64,000 nucleotides of DNA from Gemmatimonadota bacterium (GCA_021324775.1 JAJPIM010000008.1:62001-126000), one strand, 5' to 3'; counted from the first letter of the stretch, positions 47,956-57,863 are shown. The notes: a model not told the origin generated them from the letters alone. Numbers and translations are program-made.

Positions 47956-48852
47956 ATGGCCCTGATCGAGCATATCTCGGACACGGCTCGATGGGTCGCG
48001 GAATACCGCGCCATGGAGACGGATCGGCCCGACGCCATCTTCCGCGACCCCTACGCCCGGCGGCTCGCCGGCGACCGCGGGCGCGAGATCGTGACGACGT
48101 TGCCGCAAGGCCAAGCGACCGCATGGGCGATGATCGTCCGGACGGCCGTTCTCGACGAGATCATCCTCGGCACGATCGCGCGGGAAAACACCGATCTCGT
48201 CCTGAATCTCGCGGCGGGTCTCGACGCACGCCCATGGCGCCTCGAGCTCCCATCCGCGCTGCGATGGGTCGACGTCGACCTGCCAGCGATTCTGGAATAC
48301 AAATCCAATATCCTCGCGGGCGAGCGTCCAGCGTGCCGGTACGAGGCCATCACGACGGATCTCACTGACGCCGCGGCGCGCGCCGCGCTGTTCGCGCAGC
48401 TCGGCACACAAGCGCAGCGCGCGCTCGTCGTGACCGAAGGACTGCTGATCTATCTCACATCTGATCAGGTTGGAGCACTCGCGCGCGACCTGTACAGCGC
48501 CGGCGGCTTTCACTGGTGGACATCGGACCTCGCGAGCCCGCGATTGCTGAAGATGCTCGAACGGCGCTGGGGATCGGCGCTGCACGCCGGCCGCGCTCCA
48601 TTTCGCTTCGGGCCCGCGGAAGGTACCGCGTTCTTCGCGCCGTTCGGGTGGCGGGAAGCGTCGTTCCGCTCATCGCTCGAGGAGGCGCACCGGCTGCACC
48701 GGGAAATGCGGCTCGCGTGGCTCTGGCGCCTCATGGCACGCATCTCCCCGAAAAAACAGCGGGAGGAGTACCGGCGGATGTCGGGGTATGTGCTGCTGGA
48801 ACGAAGTGCGCTACCGGCAGCGACACTGGCAGCGTCCCCCGCGGCGCTCTGA
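47956..48852 (+). CDS. Class I SAM-dependent methyltransferase, LCMT-like family
   Basis: DAIFRDPYARRLAGDRG; VLNLAAGLDARPWRLELP; WVDVDLPAILEYK; VVTEGLLIYLT. Confidence 0.9.
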   Translation: MALIEHISDTARWVAEYRAMETDRPDAIFRDPYARRLAGDRGREIVTTLPQGQATAWAMIVRTAVLDEIILGTIARENTDLVLNLAAGLDARPWRLELPSALRWVDVDLPAILEYKSNILAGERPACRYEAITTDLTDAAARAALFAQLGTQAQRALVVTEGLLIYLTSDQVGALARDLYSAGGFHWWTSDLASPRLLKMLERRWGSALHAGRAPFRFGPAEGTAFFAPFGWREASFRSSLEEAHRLHREMRLAWLWRLMARISPKKQREEYRRMSGYVLLERSALPAATLAASPAAL

Positions 48853-49320
48853 TTGGTGCAGCGCAAGGCTCCGCGATCCAGAGCCGCTCTCGCCCCGCTC
48901 TGGAACTGCCCGAAGTGCGGACGGTCTTTCGCCAACCGCAATCAGTCTCATTTCTGCGCGCGCCACACGCTGAGCGAGCATCTCGCCGGAAAGTCTCCGC
49001 GCGCCACGGCGCTGTTCCGCGATTTTGCGCGCCTCGTCAAGCGCTGCGGTCCAGTGCGGGTGCTCCCCGAGAAGACGCGGATCGCGTTTCAGGTACGCAT
49101 GAGCTTCGCCGCGATCAGCCTGCGGCGAGACCGGATTGCGTGCCACGTCGTGCTCGCCCGCCGGCTAGATCACCCGAGATTCACCAAGATCGAGTACATC
49201 TCGCCGCGCAATCAGGTCCACCACTTCACGATCTCGTCGAGCGAGGAACTCGACGGCGACGTGGAGGCGTGGCTCCGCGAAGCGTATGATGTCGGCCAGC
49301 AGCGGCATCTCTCGCGGTGA
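48853..49320 (+). CDS. DUF5655-like protein with N-terminal Cys/His motif
   Basis: WNCPKCGRSFANRNQSHFCARHTLSEHLAGKSP...VRVLPEKTRIAFQVRMSFAA. Confidence 0.75.
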   Translation: MVQRKAPRSRAALAPLWNCPKCGRSFANRNQSHFCARHTLSEHLAGKSPRATALFRDFARLVKRCGPVRVLPEKTRIAFQVRMSFAAISLRRDRIACHVVLARRLDHPRFTKIEYISPRNQVHHFTISSSEELDGDVEAWLREAYDVGQQRHLSR

Positions 49321-49346
49321 CGCCGCCATCTCCCTGATTCCTCCGG

Positions 49347-49835
49347 CTACTTCTTGCCCTTCCCGCCCTTCTCGCGGCGGATGCGCGAATCCGGAACGAC
49401 ACCAAGGGCGGTCGCGAGATCGATCTGGTGGTCCTGCTCCTGGGTGATGATCCCTTTGAGGATCTCGGCGAGTGCGATCTCACCGGCTGCCTCGGCCTGA
49501 CGAATGCGCTCGCGATAGTTGTTGATAGTGTCGTCCTCGGCCCGGAGGTCAGCCCAAAGCATCTCCTCGTTGTCCTCCGACACCTCGACCGGCTTCGGCA
49601 TGTGTACTGGATACACCCCGAGGTAGTCGAGCTGCCGGGCAATCGCCAATGCGTGGTCGAGCTCCTGGTGAGCGTGGATCTTGAGCTGGTCGGCGATGTT
49701 CATGTATTGGGCTTTGTCGAGCTTTTGACTGAAGATGATGTACTGAATTATCGCCTTGTACTCGCGGGCCAGATCGTCCTGCAGGCCCTGGACGAGTTGC
49801 TTTCGGGCAGCGGCTTCATCCTTGTCGTTCGACAC
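49347..49835 (-). CDS. Ferritin-like domain protein
   Basis: LAREYKAIIQYIIFSQ; HAHQELDHALAIARQLDYLG; ILKGIITQEQDHQIDL Glu/His motifs. Confidence 0.88.
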   Translation of the reverse strand: MSNDKDEAAARKQLVQGLQDDLAREYKAIIQYIIFSQKLDKAQYMNIADQLKIHAHQELDHALAIARQLDYLGVYPVHMPKPVEVSEDNEEMLWADLRAEDDTINNYRERIRQAEAAGEIALAEILKGIITQEQDHQIDLATALGVVPDSRIRREKGGKGKK

Positions 49836-49945
49836 GTGGTGCTCCTTTCGGACGGGGTCGAGGGAGTAAGCAATCTACGTACTCAGACTCCCGAGCGGCG
49901 TCCATATGGCGCCGCCGAGTCCGTCAACGGACAGGCTCAAAAAAA

Positions 49946-49975
49946 GAGCCGGCTGCCAATCGTTGCAGCCGGCTC
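49946..49975 (-). terminator. GGCCGGCTGC-type intrinsic terminator with U-tract (family copy 6)
   Basis: Minus strand: GAGCCGGCTGC-aacgattg-GCAGCCGGCTC followed by TTTTTTT. Confidence 0.9.
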
Positions 49976-50003
49976 CGCACGCGCATGCGACCTCGAGCGA
50001 GTG

Positions 50004-50417
50004 CTACTTACAGCTCGCGCTGACCATGCTGAGCGACGTCACGTTCATCGGGCCCATTTTCATGCCGCCCGACATTTTCATCCCCGTATCGTTGCCCATC
50101 TTGTTGTCGCTCATCTTGTTGTCGCTCATCTTGTCGCCCATCATGTTGTCGCCCGACGCTTCACCGACCAGGGTCACCGTGTGGCCCACGTGGTTCGAGA
50201 GCGGCACGGAGGCGCTCGTGACCCAGTGCTTCTTGCCCGACGCGTCGGTCACCGAGTAGACGTCCTTCTTGTCGCCCTTCTTCAGACAGCCTGTGACGGT
50301 ATCCGCTGCCACGCCGCGGAGGGCGGGTACACCAGCCGGAGCTGCGTGGGCCGAATACGCCGCACCGAGAGCGATGGCGCCGGCCACGGCGACGGCCGTA
50401 GTGAGCTTCTGGAGCAT
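50004..50417 (-). CDS. Hypothetical secreted Met/Asp/Asn-rich protein
   Basis: Signal peptide MLQKLTTAVAVAGAIALGAAYSAHAA; DKMSDNKMSDNKMGN repeat; followed by terminator at 49946-49975. Confidence 0.75.
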   Translation of the reverse strand: MLQKLTTAVAVAGAIALGAAYSAHAAPAGVPALRGVAADTVTGCLKKGDKKDVYSVTDASGKKHWVTSASVPLSNHVGHTVTLVGEASGDNMMGDKMSDNKMSDNKMGNDTGMKMSGGMKMGPMNVTSLSMVSASCK

Positions 50418-50692
50418 CAATTCCTCCTTGGATACATCGGTAAGGTGGTGGTTCCCGAGGGTACTACGCAGGAAACGGTGCCACCGGTTCCCTGAGGCAA
50501 CAACTTCGCCAGCAAAGGTAAGCAAGCCGGAACCGTTCCGACTGATCATGCAGTCCTAATCTGGGCGTAATCCCGGCCTCGGCCGTTGGGGTATAACCCA
50601 CAGGAGGGGCGACGCTCCAGGGGCACGGAGGGCGAGAGGGCGCCAGGTCTGGCGTCCGGCGGACCTCACCGGCTCCGGACACGCCGGGACTC

Positions 50693-51739
50693 ATGGACTG
50701 GGTTTGCCGATTGGGCCGGATCGGTGGTTTCGTGGGCGTGGCCGGGACCGCCGCCTGCGGGAAATCGTACATACCAGCCCCACCGCCGGGTCCGGTGCCG
50801 GCCGGCCAGTCCGCGGCGTGTGCGCCCGTAACCGCCCCAGCGGGCCCTATCGCGGTCGCCTTCGCCGGGCCACCTGACTCCGTGGGAGCCAGCGACCCGG
50901 CGGCCGCCGTTGCAGCTCTGCTGACCCAGATCGCAGCCGCCGCGATCGCACCGGCATGCGTGAACACGAGACCGGCTCGGCCCGTCGACACGACGGAGGA
51001 TGGGCAGGATACGGTCGTCGTGCGGCAGGTCGGCGAACGCGGGGCGCGGGATGCGCTCGACCAGGGCGCAGACATCGTGGTGACACGAGACCGGTCGGTG
51101 GTAGCCTATGCAGCGGACAACGCCGGCCTTGTCTCGGTTCCCCTTCCGTGGGACCGCGTCTACGTGTTGGTCGTGCGCCCCGGGCCAGCGTGGCGGGACT
51201 CCGTCGCGGATTCGCTAAGGGAGGCGCTCGCCTCGGATGCGGTCCACGCCGACGCGCGAGCGTTCGGTGCCGGGAGGGTGTCGCCGGGCACTGTTTGCAG
51301 CGGGGATTCGGCTCACCCGGCGAGTGCGGCCGTCGCCCCGCCGCCGGCTGCCAGACGGACCCCAGGTGCAGCGCGCATCCTCTACGACCAGGCGGACAGC
51401 GTTTCGCGCTTTCTGGCCGAGCGGATGGCCGTCCTTGCTTCGACGAGCAGCAGCCTGCTCGCTGGCATGGCACCGGCACTTGGCCGGATGGACACCGAGA
51501 TGTACGCAACGGGACTACCGGCCGGCGAACTGCCGGGGGCGGTGACGGATGGCAGTGGAGGGGCGTACATCATCGCCATTCCGTCCGCGACGCTACAATT
51601 GTGCGGCGAGGCAGGCGCGCTCCCGGCGATCGTTCCATTGATCCAGACGCGAGCCTGGGCCATCGTGCGTCGCGACGGCGTCTCCCGCATCGCCGCGCTC
51701 GGTGGGCGGCCTGTCGTGGCCGAGGTGCGGGCGCCATGA
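50693..51739 (+). CDS. Hypothetical secreted protein, first gene of the two-component operon
   Basis: ATGA overlap with downstream histidine kinase; DALDQGADIVVTRDRSVVAYA. Confidence 0.65.
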   Translation: MDWVCRLGRIGGFVGVAGTAACGKSYIPAPPPGPVPAGQSAACAPVTAPAGPIAVAFAGPPDSVGASDPAAAVAALLTQIAAAAIAPACVNTRPARPVDTTEDGQDTVVVRQVGERGARDALDQGADIVVTRDRSVVAYAADNAGLVSVPLPWDRVYVLVVRPGPAWRDSVADSLREALASDAVHADARAFGAGRVSPGTVCSGDSAHPASAAVAPPPAARRTPGAARILYDQADSVSRFLAERMAVLASTSSSLLAGMAPALGRMDTEMYATGLPAGELPGAVTDGSGGAYIIAIPSATLQLCGEAGALPAIVPLIQTRAWAIVRRDGVSRIAALGGRPVVAEVRAP

Positions 51740-53532
51740 CGTTCCGCACCCGGCTCTTCGTCGCGCTCGCCGCGACCGCCGTGATACCGCTGGTCGTCCT
51801 CGCGGCAGGGATCGCCCACGAACTGGACCGGCGGCTCACGGATGCGGACCGGCGGCGCGCTGGTGCCCTCGCGGCGCAAACGCGCCGTGATGTCGAGAAC
51901 GTCGCGTCCGGAGTCGCCGCCCGTCTGGCCTCCGTGCGAGATGGGTTGGCCGACGACAATCGATTTCGCGCGGCTGCGTTGCTGGGCACCGTAGCTGAGC
52001 GCCCCTATCTCCTGGACTACGCCGCGCGCGCGATGCGTCTCTCCGGACTCGCGATGCTGCAGATCGAGAATGACAGCGGCCGGATCCTGAGCTCGGGTCA
52101 CTATCGCAACGAGTACGACCGGCTCGATACCGGACTCGTCTCGGCTCTCCGGCGGGCGCCGGATGGTGTGGCGCTTATGTGGGCACGGACTCCGACCGGT
52201 CCGATTCTGGTCCTCGCGCGTGCCGATTCCCTCCGGCTCGGCGGGCGGCAGTTCCTGCTGGTTGGCGGAGCCGAGGCAGCTCCCCAGGGGCTGGGAGACG
52301 CGACGGCGGACAGCGAGCTGTCGGTGGCGCTGACCGTCCCGCAGCCAACGGGGGAGCCATTCACCGAATCTCCAGGCGTGCCGCAGCTTCGCGTGTCCGG
52401 AGCATCGCTGGTCGCATCGTTCACTTTTCCGGCGATCATCGCCGCACCGAATGGCGGGTACATCCTCTCGCCGGCCAGATTCGATGTCACACAATCACTG
52501 AGCGGGCTACGAGTCCTGCGGGCCGCCGTCTTGTGGTGGTGTCTCGTCTCGGCAGCGTTGGCGGCGGCCGCCGCGCTCATGGCCGCCAACTGGCTCGCCG
52601 AGCGCATCTCGCGGCCGATCCGGATGCTGGCGGAGGAATCCGCACGGGTCGATCTCGTGCCAACTGCCACGGGGCCATCCACCGGGCTCGCCACCGGGTT
52701 TTCGACCGATCGCGCCGACGAGATCGGCGCGCTCGCGCGCGTGCTGGGTACAATGGTGCGACGTCTCCGTACCACCGCCGCGGGACTGCGAGAGGCGGAG
52801 CGGCGTGCGGCAGTGGGTGATCTGGCGCGGCAGGTCACACACGACGTGAAGAACGGGTTGGTGCCGATCCGCCACGTTGTGCGGCATCTCACCGAGATCC
52901 AGCGTTCACAACCCGAGCAACTGGCCGCGGTCTTCGAGGACCGACGGCCGACGCTCGATGCGAGCATCGGGTACCTCGACGAATTGGCCCGCAACTATGC
53001 CAGGCTCAGTCCGCGCATCGACACCGGCCCCTGCGACATCAACGCCGTGGCGGAGACCGTCGCCTCTGGCTATTCGGCGCCGGACACTGCTCCGGGCGCC
53101 GGCGACGCCGCGGCGATCACTCTGCAGCTCGATCCGGATGTCCCGCGGGTGACGGCGGATCCGTTGGTGATACGCCGCATCCTCGAGAACGTCGTGTCGA
53201 ACGCGCTCGACGCGACCGGCCACGCGAGCGGGAGCGTGACGATCACGACACAGCCGGCCGGAGACGACGTGTGCATCACCATCGCGGACAGCGGGCGCGG
53301 GATGAACCCCGATGAACTGCAGGCCGCGTTCAACGACTTCTTCACCACAAAGCCCAACGGCACCGGCCTTGGGCTGTCGATCGTACGGCGACTCATGCGC
53401 GACGTCCACGGCATCCTTCGAGTGGATACGGCTCCCGGGAGCGGAACGCGGGTTACACTCACATTCCCGGGACCCGCCACTGCCAGCGTTGCTGCCATCA
53501 GCGCGACGTCCCTCCGGACGCGCGCATCGTGA
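51736..53532 (+). CDS. Membrane sensor histidine kinase (NtrB-type)
   Basis: Two TM segments, HAMP-like RISRPIRMLAEES; QVTHDVKNGLVPIRHV; DSGRGMNPDELQAAFNDFFTTKPNGTGLGLSIVRR. Confidence 0.92.
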   Translation: MTFRTRLFVALAATAVIPLVVLAAGIAHELDRRLTDADRRRAGALAAQTRRDVENVASGVAARLASVRDGLADDNRFRAAALLGTVAERPYLLDYAARAMRLSGLAMLQIENDSGRILSSGHYRNEYDRLDTGLVSALRRAPDGVALMWARTPTGPILVLARADSLRLGGRQFLLVGGAEAAPQGLGDATADSELSVALTVPQPTGEPFTESPGVPQLRVSGASLVASFTFPAIIAAPNGGYILSPARFDVTQSLSGLRVLRAAVLWWCLVSAALAAAAALMAANWLAERISRPIRMLAEESARVDLVPTATGPSTGLATGFSTDRADEIGALARVLGTMVRRLRTTAAGLREAERRAAVGDLARQVTHDVKNGLVPIRHVVRHLTEIQRSQPEQLAAVFEDRRPTLDASIGYLDELARNYARLSPRIDTGPCDINAVAETVASGYSAPDTAPGAGDAAAITLQLDPDVPRVTADPLVIRRILENVVSNALDATGHASGSVTITTQPAGDDVCITIADSGRGMNPDELQAAFNDFFTTKPNGTGLGLSIVRRLMRDVHGILRVDTAPGSGTRVTLTFPGPATASVAAISATSLRTRAS

Positions 53533-54914
53533 GGATCGGCATGTCCACCATACTCGTGTGCGATGACAACATCGCCGTCGCGGAGCAGTACGCCTACGAT
53601 CTCCGACGCCTCGGCCACCATGATGTCCAGGTCGCGGGATCAGGCGCCGCCGCGCTCGACGTGCTGAGCCGCGACGCGATCGATTGCGTGGTGCTCGATC
53701 TCGAGATGCCCGGTGTGGACGGATTCGGCGTTCTCCAGGCACTGCAGGACCGCGGATCTCCCGTGCCTGTCATCGTCTACACCGGGACGGGCAGCTATGA
53801 CCGGTGCGTGGAGGCCATTCGCCGCGGTGCGCTGGCGTTCATCGACAAGGAGGAGCCAGTCGAGCGAGTCGCGCACGAGATCGAGATGGCCATCGAGCGC
53901 CGGCGCATGCGGGACGAGATCGCCATGCTGCGCCGCTATGCCGATGATGAGAGCGCGCTGCTCGGGGCCAGTCCTGCGATGCGCGCGCTCAAGGACGCGA
54001 TCGTCCGTGTAGCGCCGATCCCGAGTACGGTGCTGATCGCAGGTGAGAGTGGGTCGGGCAAAGAGCTGGTCGCCCGTGATGTCCACCGGTTGGGAGCCAA
54101 TCCGCGCGAGCCATTCGTGGCCGTCAACTGCGCAGCCCTGCCGGACCAACTCGTCGAGAGTGAGCTGTTCGGTCACGAGCGCGGGGCGTTTTCCGGCGCC
54201 GTGGTGCAGCGCAAGGGTGCGTTCGAGAGCGCGGGACGCGGCACGCTCTTCCTGGACGAAATCGGGGACCTGCCGCTTCCGGCGCAGGCGAAACTCCTGC
54301 GAGTGCTCGAGGAGCGCGCGATCGTCCGGTTGGGCAGCTCGCGTGCGCTGCCAGTGCCTGCGCGCGTGATCGCCGCCACGAACCGCGACCTCGCCGCCGA
54401 TGCGGAGGCGGGGCGGTTCCGCAAGGATCTGTACTTTCGCCTCAATACGCACGTGCTTCGCGTGCCACCGCTCCGCGACCGCCTCTCGGACGTCCCCGAA
54501 CTCGTCGGCCGGCTGCTGGAGTCGACGTGCGGGCGCTTCCGATGCCGTCGCAAGCGGCTCGGGCCGGCCGTCATCCCCCTGCTCATGGCCTACGACTGGC
54601 ACCAGAACAACGTGCGCGAGCTTCGGAACGTCGTGGAGCGGATGGTCATCGCATCGGACGGCGATACGATCGGGCCGGAGCATGTGCCGCTGGAGATCCG
54701 GGAAGCCGGCGTGTCGCGGGATACGGCGGGCGCAATGCCGGGGCGCAGCTTCCTCGAGCGGAAAGCCGAGGCCGAGCGGCAGATCCTGATCGCTGCGCTC
54801 GACCAGCACGACTGGCACGTCACGAAGACCGCGCAGGATCTGGAGCTGGCCGATCACGCCAGTCTGTTGAAGATCATGCGGCGGCACGGTCTGACGCGGC
54901 CGTCGACGGCCTGA
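53529..54914 (+). CDS. Sigma-54-dependent response regulator (NtrC family)
   Basis: Receiver VVLDLEMPGVDG; GESGSGKELVARDVHR; GAFSGA; GTLFLDEIGDLPL; C-terminal HTH. Confidence 0.95.
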   Translation: MRIGMSTILVCDDNIAVAEQYAYDLRRLGHHDVQVAGSGAAALDVLSRDAIDCVVLDLEMPGVDGFGVLQALQDRGSPVPVIVYTGTGSYDRCVEAIRRGALAFIDKEEPVERVAHEIEMAIERRRMRDEIAMLRRYADDESALLGASPAMRALKDAIVRVAPIPSTVLIAGESGSGKELVARDVHRLGANPREPFVAVNCAALPDQLVESELFGHERGAFSGAVVQRKGAFESAGRGTLFLDEIGDLPLPAQAKLLRVLEERAIVRLGSSRALPVPARVIAATNRDLAADAEAGRFRKDLYFRLNTHVLRVPPLRDRLSDVPELVGRLLESTCGRFRCRRKRLGPAVIPLLMAYDWHQNNVRELRNVVERMVIASDGDTIGPEHVPLEIREAGVSRDTAGAMPGRSFLERKAEAERQILIAALDQHDWHVTKTAQDLELADHASLLKIMRRHGLTRPSTA

Positions 54915-54960
54915 CAACTCCACCCTCGACCGTACCAGGCCGCATCGCGGCGCCGGCCGC

Positions 54961-55010
54961 GTGTCCGTATGGACACATCCGACGGTTTCCGGGCGTGTCC
55001 ATCGCGACAC
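54961..55010. promoter_or_regulatory. Two tandem dyads, candidate upstream activating sequence
   Basis: GTGTCCGTATGGACAC (54961-54976) and GTGTCCATCGCGACAC (54995-55010). Confidence 0.6.
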
Positions 55011-55106
55011 GATCCGCGTCGCGCGACCGATCCCAAGCCGTGAACGGAGAGTCGTAACCCACATCGCATCATGTGGTTCGTCGTGACGGTCGCGGCGAGC
55101 CAAGTC

Positions 55107-55123
55107 GCGGCCGTGCGCTTGCC
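55107..55123 (+). promoter_or_regulatory. Candidate sigma-54 -24/-12 promoter
   Basis: cGGCcgtgcgcTTGC: GG-N10-GC spacing with TTGC -12 element, upstream of the TPR gene. Confidence 0.45.
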
Positions 55124-55194
55124 TTTCCTGAACCTCACTCACCGTAGCACCGGCCAGCGCCCGTCGCCGGGCGCGACACCTCAGGAGGTTCAGT

Positions 55195-56238
55195 ATGTAC
55201 GCGCACTCCCAACCCCGCGCCGTTGCGATCACCGCGATGGCAATCCTCTGTGCCGCCGCGTGTGGCGGCTCACGAGGTACCGCCCGGACCGTGGATCGCG
55301 ACGCGGCCAGTCCGGGCCCGGTGGCCACTCCGGCACCGGCGCCCGTCGCATCCACTTCCGCGACGGCCGACCCCAACGTGTCCTACGCGACTGCCGAATC
55401 GGCCTACACGACGCATCGCTACGCGGACGCGGAGGCGATGTTCAGCAACTATGCGGCCCGGCATCCGCAGAACGTGTGGGGCCACTACATGCGTGGTCTG
55501 TCGGCATGGAAGGCAGGGCAGCTCGACACCGCGCGGGCCGCGTTCGAGACGGCGCTCGCGATCGATCCCGGACACACGAAGAGCCTCATCAACTTGAGCC
55601 GGGTTCTTCTGGAGCAGCGGCGGCCCAACGATGCGCTCGACCGTATCAACGTCGTCCTCGCGGCCGATTCCACGTCTGGCGAAGCGTGGCGCGTGCTGGG
55701 ACGCGTGCAGAGCAGCCTCGGTCACCGGACCGACGCACTCAGCGCCTACCGTGCCGCGATCGCGCTGGACTCGACCGATGTCTGGTCAATGAACAACATG
55801 GGACTGCTGCTGATCGGCGCCGGGCAGTACACCGATGCCCTGGGGCCGCTCGCGAGGGCAGTGCAGCTCGACTCCGGCGTGAGCGTCTTCCACAACAACC
55901 TTGGCATCGCGCTCGAGCGCAGCGGGCACGTGACTGCCGCGGCGGGTGCGTATCAGGATGCGCTCAGCACGGACAGCACGTATACCAAAGCCCGGGTGAG
56001 CCTCGCACGGGTCACAGGACGGCAGGACACGCCGGGCGCCGAGCCGGTGGATGTGGTTGCGCTGGGCACACAGTTCGCGGCGCAGATCAATGACTGGCGT
56101 GCCGGACACGATGCGGAGACCACAGCCGCGTGTGACAGCACAACTCCGGCGGCCGGTGCGAGCGGAAGCGGTGGCAACAACAGCGCCGGCCAAGCGAGTA
56201 CGAATAAGCCGGCCGATCCGGCGGCGCCGAAGCCGTGA
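55195..56238 (+). CDS. TPR-repeat lipoprotein
   Basis: AMAILCAAACGGS lipobox; TPR motifs (AWKAGQLDTARAAFETALAIDPGH, ALDRINVVLAADSTSGEAWRVLGRV). Confidence 0.88.
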   Translation: MYAHSQPRAVAITAMAILCAAACGGSRGTARTVDRDAASPGPVATPAPAPVASTSATADPNVSYATAESAYTTHRYADAEAMFSNYAARHPQNVWGHYMRGLSAWKAGQLDTARAAFETALAIDPGHTKSLINLSRVLLEQRRPNDALDRINVVLAADSTSGEAWRVLGRVQSSLGHRTDALSAYRAAIALDSTDVWSMNNMGLLLIGAGQYTDALGPLARAVQLDSGVSVFHNNLGIALERSGHVTAAAGAYQDALSTDSTYTKARVSLARVTGRQDTPGAEPVDVVALGTQFAAQINDWRAGHDAETTAACDSTTPAAGASGSGGNNSAGQASTNKPADPAAPKP

Positions 56239-56335
56239 ATGCCGGTGCGCGCGATGGAGGGCCGGGCGCGGCGGTGCGGACTGGAATCCGTACCGCCGCG
56301 TCTGGCGTTTTTTCGGGTGGCGGCGTGCCCCTGGA

Positions 56336-57757
56336 TCAGGGCGCGCTGGCGGTGCCGGCTCCTCCGCGGCCCATCTCGAGATAATCAGCCGCGAGATGCG
56401 CCAGGATGCGCATCCCCGTCGGGAAGGCGCGCTCGTCGGCGTAGAACTTCGGCGAGTGGTTCGGTGCGGCGGTTTGCCAGTTCGAATCGGGCGGGGTCAC
56501 GCCCAGATGGACATACAGTGCTGGGGCGCGCTTCCCGTAGAAGGAAAAATCTTCCGATCCGGTCACCAGCGGGCTCTCGACGACACCGGAGTCGCCGACC
56601 ACGCGCCGCAATACCGGAAGCATCTTCGCGGTAAGCGCCGGATCGTTGACGGTCACGGGATAGCGAAGGTCGACATTGACGTCTGCCGTGGCCCCCGCGC
56701 TTTGCGCGATCAACTGGGTGGTGCGGATGACGCGCTCGCGAATGTCGCGGCGCATTGTGGAGTCGAACGTCCGGATCGTACCCAGCATGACGACGCTGTC
56801 GGGGATGATGTTGCCGCGCACGCCGCCCTGGATGCTGCCGATCGTGACGACGGCGGGCCCCGCGGTGAGATCGGTCTGCCGGCTGACGATGGTCTGGAGT
56901 CCGGTTACGATCTGTGCCGCGACGGTGATCGGATCGACACCTTTCCACGGCAGCGCGCCGTGCGTCTGCCGGCCGTGGACGACGATGGTGATCGGGTCAC
57001 TGCTCGCCATGAAGGGACCGGACCGGTACAGCACGTGGCCCAGCACGAACGGGACGACGTGCAGGCCGAACACCGCGTCTGGCTTGGGGTCGTCGAGTGC
57101 GCCTTCGCGCACCATGAGCTCGGCCCCGCCATCCTCACCGGCAGGCGCCATCTCTTCCGCGGGCTGGAACAGGAAGATCACCGTGCCCGGCAAATTGCGC
57201 CGGACACTGGAGAGGACCTCCGCGACGCCCATGAGCATCGCGGTGTGCGTATCGTGTCCGCATGCGTGCATCACCCCGACGTCCTGGCCGTTGTAGGTGG
57301 TGCGGACGGTTGACGCGAAGGGCAGGCCGGCTGGCTCGGTGACGGGCAGGGCGTCCATATCGGCGCGGAGCGCGACGACGGGGCCGGGACGGCCCCCGCG
57401 CAGGATGCCGACGACACCAGTGTGGGCCACACCGGTGCGGACGGTCATCCCGAGCGACGTGAGGTGATCGGCGACGAGCTTCGATGTGCGAAACTCGCGG
57501 TTGCCGAGCTCCGGGTGCTGGTGGATGTCACGGCGCCAGGCGACGACCTTGTCGGACACCGCGGCCACGGCGCGGTCGATCGCGGCATTGAGAGCGGCGG
57601 CCGAGGATGCGGATTGCGCGCGCACGGGGAGCGGGGCCGCGACCAGCACGGTGGCAGCGAGGATGATCAGGGTGCGCCGTCCCGCCGGACTCCGGCCGGC
57701 CTTGCGAACACGGCGGGCATTGACCGCGGGGCGGGAATTGCTCACAATCTGGGACAT
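56336..57757 (-). CDS. Secreted M20 family amidohydrolase
   Basis: WRRDIHQHPELGNREFRTS; VALRADMDALPV; GVMHACGHDTHTAML; LFQPAEEMAP; VTGSEDFSFY. Confidence 0.93.
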   Translation of the reverse strand: MSQIVSNSRPAVNARRVRKAGRSPAGRRTLIILAATVLVAAPLPVRAQSASSAAALNAAIDRAVAAVSDKVVAWRRDIHQHPELGNREFRTSKLVADHLTSLGMTVRTGVAHTGVVGILRGGRPGPVVALRADMDALPVTEPAGLPFASTVRTTYNGQDVGVMHACGHDTHTAMLMGVAEVLSSVRRNLPGTVIFLFQPAEEMAPAGEDGGAELMVREGALDDPKPDAVFGLHVVPFVLGHVLYRSGPFMASSDPITIVVHGRQTHGALPWKGVDPITVAAQIVTGLQTIVSRQTDLTAGPAVVTIGSIQGGVRGNIIPDSVVMLGTIRTFDSTMRRDIRERVIRTTQLIAQSAGATADVNVDLRYPVTVNDPALTAKMLPVLRRVVGDSGVVESPLVTGSEDFSFYGKRAPALYVHLGVTPPDSNWQTAAPNHSPKFYADERAFPTGMRILAHLAADYLEMGRGGAGTASAP

Positions 57758-57863
57758 CTGATTTCCTCGGCCGACAGGAAAGTGGCGGATCTCCAGGCGC
57801 GGGGCCCGTGCAGGAGGTCCAACATTATACAGCCTCTGATACGGTGTGTGGGCTGGCTTGGGC

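Noticed and set aside
53640-55376. 578-aa minus-strand ORF
   Set aside because: Antisense to the sigma-54 regulator; also covers the likely regulatory dyads.
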